Origin: Colletotrichum lupini
Taxonomy: Eukaryota; Ascomycota; Sordariomycetes; Glomerellales; Glomerellaceae
Assembly (NCBI RefSeq): GCF_023278565.1
Contig: NC_064673.1
Coordinates: forward strand, 2,666,001 to 2,730,000
Reading direction: 5' to 3'
DNA length: 64,000 nt
Shown: in pieces, positions 57,603 through 64,000 of the stretch
Numbering within the stretch: position 1 is the stretch's first letter
Layout of the letters: every line of letters starts with the position of its first letter
The notes under the pieces: model-generated
Told to the model about the DNA's origin: nothing
What the model saw: the letters and a program-made list of their open reading frames with translations, nothing else
The model's database searches: none
Translations under genes and position numbers: made by a program

Positions 57603-60441
57603 TTAAGCGGCCGACTGTCCGGCAATGGTGATGCCGTCGGAGCTAGTCTCGATGACCTTGTAGCCGTCAGCGTTCGCGGTGCCCTCGGCCGCCTTGGAGT
57701 ACGCCTCGTCGCTTCTACAGAACATGTTAGGAATATTCGAATCTCGATAAAGGCCGCTGATAAACTTACCTGTTGCATAGAACATCAAGGTCCTTGTCAC
57801 TGAGGACCTCGTGGTCACCGGAGTACTTGAAAATCTGACCATCCTTCAGCAGCAGAGACTTGAGCGTCTCGCCGTCAAGGTCTTCCTTCAGGTCAATCTT
57901 CTGGCCCATCGTCTTGAAGGATCCCTTCTTGATGATCAACTTCTCGAGACGACGCTTAGCGTCAGCGCTCATAAGAAGCTCCTCCTCAACGGTGCCCTTG
58001 GTGGCGAGACGGTAGACAATGACGGGGCGAGTCTGGCCGATTCGGTGGCAGCGGTCCTGCGCCTGGAGATCCTGCTGCGGGTTCCAGTCACTATCGAAGA
58101 GAATCACAGTATCGGCACTCGCTAGGTTGATGCCCTGGCCACCGGCGCGCGTGGAGAGCAGGAAGATCTTGAACTCGGGGTTCTCGTTGAACTCCTTGAT
58201 CTGGTCGCGGCGACTTTCCTGAGAGACAGATCCGTCCAATCGGCAGGCCTTCCACTTCCGAAGCTCGCAGTAGTCTTGAAGGATATCAAGTTGAGTCTTG
58301 AACTGGGAGAAGATCAAGACCTTGTGACCCTTGCTGAACAAGGCAGGAAGCAGACGATCAAGCATCAACATCTTGCCGGATGATGTGACAATGCTCTCGC
58401 CAACGGGAGGACTACCCTCGTATCCCCAAGGATCGAAGAAGTTGTGCGGAGAGTTGCACACAAGGCGAAGCTGCATGATGGGGTTTCCAAGCTTCTTGGT
58501 TGACATCTCCTTCTTCGCCTGCTCGAGAATGTTGACCTGGTGTTGTTCCTCAGGGGAAAGAGCGGGGGCAGAATCATCGTCATTCTGGTCGGCCTCCTCT
58601 GCCTCTCGAGCAAGCTTGGCCTCGAACTCATCATCGGAGAGCTTATCCTCGTCGTCAGGATCGGAATCAACATAGCGTCGACGGCCACGGGTAACCCGGC
58701 CTCGTGTAGTGGTCGAAGGTGTCGACTGTCTCGATGACTTGGCACTCTTGGACTGTGGTGTTTCGAGAGTGGGTGCTTCCTTGCGCTTAGTGCCAGCCCG
58801 GGAGGATGCCTTCGATGAGGCTTTTGATGTTGCTTTGGTGGCTTCTTGGGGCTTGGAAGATGAGCTTCTAGCCCGGTTCATCATTGCCGAGAACGCATTG
58901 GGTTTCTTAGTCTCCGGAGCTGCCTCACCCTTAGTCTTTCGAGGACTGCTTCGGATCGGAATCTCGAGCTTCTTGGCAGAGATTTTCTCCTTCTTGACAG
59001 GAGGAGCGATGGCACTGAGACGGTCGATGACCATCTTCTCCAAGAAGGCGCGAGTATCGACATCCTTGTCGTTGATGGCATTGTACATATCGGTTTGCTC
59101 TTTTGTCATTGGCGCAAAGAGGACGTATTCTCGCTTCTTGGGAAGATGCGCGGCGACGTCGGCCTTGACGCGACGAAGAAGGAGCGGCTGGAGGATGACG
59201 TGAATCTTCTTGATGAGCTCCTGGTTCTCGCGATCGGCAATGAACTCCTGCGCGCCCTCTTCGTCCTGGAGGTCGTCAAAGTCAAACCATGCCTCAAAAG
59301 CCTCGTAACTCTTGAAGATCATAGGCAGTAGGAAATGAAGAAGAGCCCAAAGCTCTTTCAGGTTATTCTGCAGGGGTGTTCCTGTGATGAGCATACGAGT
59401 AGCTGATGCAAAAGTCTCCAGCTCTTGGAACAGCTTGGACTCGAAATTCTTCATGCGGTGGCCTTCGTCCTAAGGAATGTGAGAAAGCGGGTTTGATGAC
59501 CAGGGTGTCAGGCAATAATACTTACAATGATGATGAAAGCCCAATTGAACTTGCTCAAAGTAGCCCTTTCTCTTAGGACCATCTCGTAAGATGTGCACAC
59601 CACAGGGAACTTCTTGGTGGGGTTGCCGTTCTTCATATTTGGCGTCAAGTGTTTCCTCTTGATTTCCGCGCGCTTCTGAGCGTCTCCATGAAAGAGAACG
59701 ACAGGAAGGGAAGGACACCACTTCTCAAACTCGTCCATCCAGTTCGAAAGGGTACTCAAAGGTGCAACGATGAGATGAGGGCCAAGGTAGTTTTCCTCTC
59801 TCAAATTGGCAATCAACGAGATGGTCTGAACCGTCTTGCCTGAACATGGTTAGTATTCGACTCTCTGAAGTATTCTCGTACATGAAAGGAAGAAGAGTGT
59901 AAGTTGTGCAAATGATGAGGCAGAAAGACTTACCAAGACCCATCTCATCAGCGAGAATACCAGATAAGCCCTGAAGGCACACTTCCCGCATCCAAGTAAG
60001 TCCTTCCAACTGGTAATCTCTCATGGTGCCACCCTTCATGATTTTGGGTTGAGCAGTGAGGGACAGGCTGTGGTCACCCAAGGCTTCGCCCTCCAAGCTT
60101 GTGCCAACCCGACCCATTGCTTGAGTCTTTTCCATGAGCATCTTGCTGAACGCCTGAGACTTCTTGAGAAGCTCATCCAGCTCCTTGGCCAACTTGAGCT
60201 TCTCCTCTTTAGAGAGCTCATTCTTGCGCTTCCTGCGGTTCTTGAGATTCTGGGACTTTTGTGCTGCTTTGTCTTTCTTGTTGTTGTCTGCTTTGGCCCT
60301 TGCCTCTTCCTTCATGATTAGAGCGAACTCAGAATCCATGGGCTCAACACTCTCATCCCGAGGTGGTGAGGAAGGTGCACTGGTGTCAAACCGCTGGTTA
60401 GCGGACATGACGGACTCCACGTCCGACGTTGATGAGCTCAT
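57603..60441 (-). CDS. mus-30: SNF2-family chromatin-remodelling helicase, LSH/HELLS/DDM1 type
   Basis: Nuclear ATP-dependent nucleosome remodeller of the LSH/DDM1 group (MUS-30 in Neurospora, IRC5 in yeast), 877 aa. Four exons on the minus strand: 60441-59934, 59839-59526, 59469-57770 and 57714-57603; introns of 94, 56 and 55 nt all keep frame. The ATPase has [12 protein letters not shown], Walker A DEMGLGKT (Lys171, spanning an intron), [14 protein letters not shown], and motif II DEGH at 275-278 at the start of exon 3. The C-terminal lobe (about 640-780) has [22 protein letters not shown] at 713 and [11 protein letters not shown] charged Ser/Lys/Asp-rich linker (about 430-580) splits the lobes, as in fungal relatives. 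Known roles are genome stability and, in plants and animals, methylation of repeats. Divergent from ARC1. Confidence 0.93.
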
Positions 60442-61496
60442 ATCGATCGCAGCTCAGACCAGATCCGGGAAATAGTAGCAAAATTATGAGGTCGTGATTT
60501 TTCTAGAAGTTGATAACTCCTCAGGGGCCTCAATTTCGTCCTCGACTTTGTGAGTGAGTGGGAATACTCCGTCAGTGGTGATGGAATTCGGGAGAGAAAA
60601 AAGCGATCCAAATCGATGATGCAAGGGGAGACGCTAAATTTGGCAGTGAAGGTCTGTGCCTCCAAGGCTCAAAAATATTGAAATATTGAGATTGAGGCAG
60701 AAAAAGATGCTAGAAAAGGAAGGTGGCGATGTAATGCTATGTAAGTTGAGGTGAGGTTTCCTTCCAGTGTAAAAATAGTAAGGTTCCTGAGATAATTGCG
60801 TGAGGGTGTGGTGGCAAGGGGAAAATAGGAAGCAGGAACGAGCGGGCTTCAGCTGCCAAAGGGCGCGCGATCGCGGGGCGACAGGGGAAATGGCAGGGGC
60901 GCGACGCGAAGAGAAGGCGCTAGCACGTGATGTCGTGTCGCTTTCAATTAAAGCCCCGGTTCTTCTTTCCTTTTTCTCTCTTTTTCTTTCAGGCAGCCGT
61001 CGTCATGAAATCAGTCGGGGATCGGAAGGAGATCGGGGTCCCAGCGATGCAATTTAGACCCTTGTCTTGCATATTTCTCTTTTTGCATAAAATAATGCCA
61101 CTCGAAGGAAATGAAGGCTGTGTGATGAGTTGCGGTGAGTTCGACTAGGCCCAGATCTCAACGAACAATTATATATTGCAGCCAGGGGAGTGAAATAGAA
61201 ACAGGCCAAGGCCAAGAGTGTAATGACGGAATGAGATGAGCAGTAATCTCTTGACGGGCAGTTATCTGCATCATTTGAAATACCTTGTATGCAGGTGATC
61301 AAACAGTCTCCAGCGAACGCTCACCTTCGCACACCGAACAATCGTCTCGGTCAGCTCTCACCGGCCACCGAGAGCTTCAGCCTGAGGCATTCAATCGAGG
61401 TGAACGGCGTGGAGGGGCAATCCTCCCACCACACCGTTGCTGCCACCTACCCCGCAGAGCCACACAGGTAAAAATTCCACCTCAGACTCACACCTG
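60442..61496. promoter_or_regulatory. Shared divergent promoter region, helicase / ARC1
   Basis: About 1.05 kb between two divergent start codons. It is rich in short pyrimidine runs (CTTTCCTTTTTCTCTCTTTT near 60966), typical of fungal promoters of well-expressed genes. No protein-coding frame is convincing. Confidence 0.45.
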
Positions 61497-62786
61497 ATGC
61501 TTTCTTCACTACGCGCTATCCGACCCAGCTCACGCAGCATCTCCCCGTTCCGATTCGCAAGAATGGCCTCCAACACCACCTATACTCCTAACGAGGAGAC
61601 CGAGATCCAGCAATGGCTCACCACTGCCACTCGTCTCCAACAATCTAAGCCCGACGAGGCCTCCCCTATCCTCGATACCCTCAACTCCCACCTGAGCACT
61701 CGCACCACCCTTCTCGGCACCAAGCCCAGCAAGGCCGACACCGCTCTCTACTCCGCCGTCCGTCCCCTCGTCGCCTCCTGGTCTCCCGAGCAGCGCACCG
61801 GCGAGAAGGGCTACCCCAATATCGTCCGCCACCTTGACTTCGTCCAGAACTTTCCCGCCTTCGCCGCCGATGTCAAGGCCGACGACAAGGTCAAGGTTGA
61901 CCTCGACGAGGTCCTTTATGTGAAGCCCCCCGTCGACGCCAAGGCCGAGAAGGAGCGTCTCAAGAAGGAGAAGGCCGCTGCCGCCGCCGCCGGTGGTGCT
62001 GCTGCTGGTGACAAGGCCCTGCCCGACCGCACCAAGGAGCCCAAGAAGGATAAGAGCGCTGGCGAGAAGGTCAAGGAGGTTGTCGCCGAGGCCAAGGACA
62101 AGGTCAAGGCCGCTGTCGGTGCCGGTGAGGGCCAGCCCAAGAAGGAGAAGAAGGCCAAGGCTCCCAAGCCCCAGAAGGCTGCTCCTGCTGCCGCCCCTCT
62201 CTCCCCTGCCCTCATCGACCTCCGTGTCGGCCACATCCTCAAGGCCATCAAGCACCCCGAGGCCGACTCCCTCTACGTCTCCACCATTGCCGTCGGCGAC
62301 GAGCCCAACGATGACACCACCGAGTACGAGGGCCAGGTTTGCCGCACCGTCTGCTCTGGCCTCAACGGCCTCGTGCCCCTCGAGTCTATGCAAGGCCGCA
62401 AGGTCGTCGTCGTCTGCAACCTGAAGCCCGTCAAGATGCGCGGCATCAAGTCGTGCGCTATGGTTCTGGCCGCTTCTCCCAAGCTTAAGGAAGGCGAGGT
62501 CGACGATCACAAGGGACCTGTCGAGCTCGTCACTCCCCCCGCTGATGCCAAGGCAGGTGAGCGTATCAACTTTGAGGGCTGGGAAGGTGAACCCGAGGGT
62601 GTCCTGAACCCCAAGAAGAAGATCTGGGAGACCTTCCAGCCCGGCTTCACCACCACCGACGACTTGGCCGTTGCCTTTGATGCTGGTGTTGTTGAAGCGC
62701 TTGGAAAGCAGGGTCTTGGCAAGCTCAAGACCAAGTCTGGCGGTCTTTGCACTGTTCCCAGCTTGAAGGATGCCGTTGTGCGGTAA
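61497..62786 (+). CDS. arc1: ARC1-type tRNA-binding cofactor of aminoacyl-tRNA synthetases
   Basis: Cytosolic cofactor that in yeast binds MetRS and GluRS and presents tRNA to them. Single exon, 429 aa from the ATG at 61497, or 407 aa from the ATG at 61563. The N-terminal GST-like half contains DTLNSHLSTRTTLLGTKPSK and NIVRHLDFVQNFPAF. A Lys/Ala/Glu-rich linker follows (about 145-230). The C-terminal EMAP II-type OB fold starts near residue 236 with LIDLRVGHILKAIKHPEADS and continues with VCSGLNGLVP, VVVCNLKPVKMRG and MVLAAS. If the upstream ATG is used, the first 22 residues are Arg/Ser-rich without acids, like a weak mitochondrial presequence. Codon use is strongly biased to C-ending codons, a sign of high expression. 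Confidence 0.92.
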   Translation: MLSSLRAIRPSSRSISPFRFARMASNTTYTPNEETEIQQWLTTATRLQQSKPDEASPILDTLNSHLSTRTTLLGTKPSKADTALYSAVRPLVASWSPEQRTGEKGYPNIVRHLDFVQNFPAFAADVKADDKVKVDLDEVLYVKPPVDAKAEKERLKKEKAAAAAAGGAAAGDKALPDRTKEPKKDKSAGEKVKEVVAEAKDKVKAAVGAGEGQPKKEKKAKAPKPQKAAPAAAPLSPALIDLRVGHILKAIKHPEADSLYVSTIAVGDEPNDDTTEYEGQVCRTVCSGLNGLVPLESMQGRKVVVVCNLKPVKMRGIKSCAMVLAASPKLKEGEVDDHKGPVELVTPPADAKAGERINFEGWEGEPEGVLNPKKKIWETFQPGFTTTDDLAVAFDAGVVEALGKQGLGKLKTKSGGLCTVPSLKDAVVR

Positions 62787-63175
62787 AAATTCTTTCATTG
62801 TTGTTCAAGTCATGATAAACAAAAGTCTTCGCAGCCATGTTCTGCTGAATCATCTAAAATAGAACAAGATTCCATGATGCACCTATGTTGTTCTCCCAGC
62901 ATCTATGCAGCCTGCCTGCCCACGCCTTTTGCCATGTGACGCTGCCTAAATACTATGATCCCGGCCCTTCCCTTCCAGTAGAATGTGCCGGCTGACTACA
63001 TAAAGAACTGAGGTGTTCGTCACAGGCTACATCATGAGACCTCTCTTTTTTCTGGCTCCTTCCCGCTCCTGCCTTGACGTTCTTGGTCGCATCTCAACTC
63101 TTCCCCTCTTCGCACTCAACATTCGACTTTCACCGGGATATAATTCAGCCTCCATAACCACACCCAGAATAGACT
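62787..63175. other. Intergenic region
   Basis: 389 bp between the ARC1 stop and the small membrane-protein start, both on the plus strand. Nothing else recognised. Confidence 0.5.
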
Positions 63176-63475
63176 ATGCCTCCCACTTATTCACACAATG
63201 AAGCTACCCTGAGAGGCGTCCTCCTCACCCTCATACTCGCCAACCTCGTCTGGATCGCAAGCATGCTCGGCTCCATCTACGAGGAAGACATGGAGTGGGA
63301 TCCCTACACCGGCCTTCCCATGTCCAACGACAACGGCGATGCCCAAGGTCGGACGGGGACATCTGTTGCCACACGAGCTCGCCCGAAACCTACACTTGAT
63401 AATTTCCTCGTCTCTGCAAGGATCGGCACGCCTCGCCTTATCAAATTTGCCGTCCGCGCCTTCTTTGGCTCTTGA
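63176..63475 (+). CDS. Small single-helix membrane protein, hypothetical
   Basis: 99 aa, starting MPPTYSHNEATLRG. One strong hydrophobic helix spans about residues 15-34 (VLLTLILANLVWIASMLGSI), followed by an acidic EEDMEWDPYTG loop and a basic C-terminal half ending in AFFGS. No family recognised. A pyrimidine-rich stretch and a CACAC tract precede the ATG, and a stop follows at 63473. The antisense frame at 63191-63676 is longer but looks like a shadow. Moderate confidence because it is short. Confidence 0.5.
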   Translation: MPPTYSHNEATLRGVLLTLILANLVWIASMLGSIYEEDMEWDPYTGLPMSNDNGDAQGRTGTSVATRARPKPTLDNFLVSARIGTPRLIKFAVRAFFGS

Positions 63476-63855
63476 GCTACGAGTGTACGGGGATATCATT
63501 AAGAGACCGGCGGAATGGGACAGCGAACTCAGAAGCATGGTGCCCAACGAGGATAAGGGCAGAGTCATCAGCGAGACAATCCCAGGCCGAACATTTTCGA
63601 AGAATGGAAAGTGCGGCTCCAGGGGGCATTGGGTGGTTCTTTCCACGAGCATGAGATACCCAAGGAAGCAACTCATAAATCAGCGTCACAAAATCAAGAA
63701 CTCAACTGCCTTGTCGCATAATCCTTAATACCCATTATCATGAACATGTGCTTTGTACATTGCAATAACTTTTGTATGACCTCTATTTTAGGGTATGACC
63801 ACAAACACGCCTGGAATCAAACACCAATGCGCGAGAACAAAGAAATGACCCGCAA

Positions 63856-64000
63856 TCATCTCTTGCCAGCCTTGCTCGCCGCCTTCTTCTTCACCGACGC
63901 AACAAGCCGGCTCAACTCCTCCTCATCGTCACCGCCGCCAACCTTCTTGGCCTTCTTCGCCTTCTTGCCCTCCCTCTCCACAGGCACATCCTCCACGTCC
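63856..64000 (-). CDS. 3' end of a lysine-rich protein, partial
   Basis: Minus-strand frame open from the window edge to a TGA at 63858-63856. The visible 47 residues are charged: a KKAKKAKK block, then GGGDDEEELSRLVASVKKKA and a tail of SKAGKR. The composition suits a nuclear, nucleolar or ribosome-associated protein. The family cannot be named from this piece. Confidence 0.6.
   Translation of the reverse strand, partial: DVEDVPVEREGKKAKKAKKVGGGDDEEELSRLVASVKKKAASKAGKR

Noticed and set aside
61530..62798. 422-codon minus-strand frame
   Set aside because: Shadow of the ARC1 gene caused by its strong C-ending codon bias; Leu/Gly/Val-rich nonsense composition.
1..64000. CRISPR arrays, operons, riboswitches and other bacterial features
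   Set aside because: The window is eukaryotic, with spliced genes; no regularly spaced repeat-spacer arrays seen.

Overview
The window is from a filamentous ascomycete, most likely in Pezizomycotina. Genes carry short 55-160 nt introns with GTAAGT/GTATGT-type donors and CTAAC-like branch sites. The gene set is typically fungal: a highly reducing polyketide synthase, a Zn(II)2Cys6 regulator, a LaeA-like methyltransferase and an old yellow enzyme. Two long AT-rich islands (about 3.67-14.6 kb and 34.3-47.3 kb) are almost free of the dinucleotides CA and TG and hold no open frame longer than about 60 codons. That is the mark of repeat-induced point mutation (RIP).

Left part (2-33 kb): a candidate secondary-metabolite locus. 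It holds a SAM methyltransferase (2.06-3.61 kb), an intact four-exon HR-PKS of 2,496 aa with KS-AT-DH-MT-ER-KR-ACP (16.2-23.9 kb), a class III old yellow enzyme (28.15-29.87 kb) and a Zn2Cys6 transcription factor (30.98-33.17 kb, minus strand). The methyltransferase is split from the PKS by a 10.9 kb RIP-degraded Ty3/Gypsy chromovirus (209 bp LTRs, 5 bp target duplication), which itself carries a 3.6 kb Mutator-like element inserted in its reverse transcriptase. A small 867 bp element with 28 bp inverted ends lies between the oxidoreductase and the regulator. No release enzyme, P450 or transporter was found, so the cluster is either small or continues outside the window.

Middle (34.06-47.43 kb): a three-level nest. 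A Mutator-like element (57 bp inverted ends, 8 bp TAAATCAG duplication) contains a second chromodomain Gypsy element (528 bp LTRs, CCTTA duplication). That Gypsy contains a 1.86 kb Tc1/mariner (Fot1/pogo size) element inserted at a TA inside its integrase. All boundaries could be placed from the sequence.

Right part (48.7-64 kb): ordinary, mostly conserved genes. They are GINS subunit PSF2, a large acidic proline-rich protein, a DUF1445 protein, a frameshifted aldo-keto reductase, a multi-pass membrane protein, an LSH/DDM1-type SNF2 helicase (MUS-30 family), an ARC1-type tRNA-binding cofactor, a small one-helix membrane protein, and the 3' end of a lysine-rich protein running off the window. 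This housekeeping block marks the right limit of the metabolite locus, with the transposon nest as the border.

Exon structures were deduced by hand from splice signals and frame continuity. No database search was possible.
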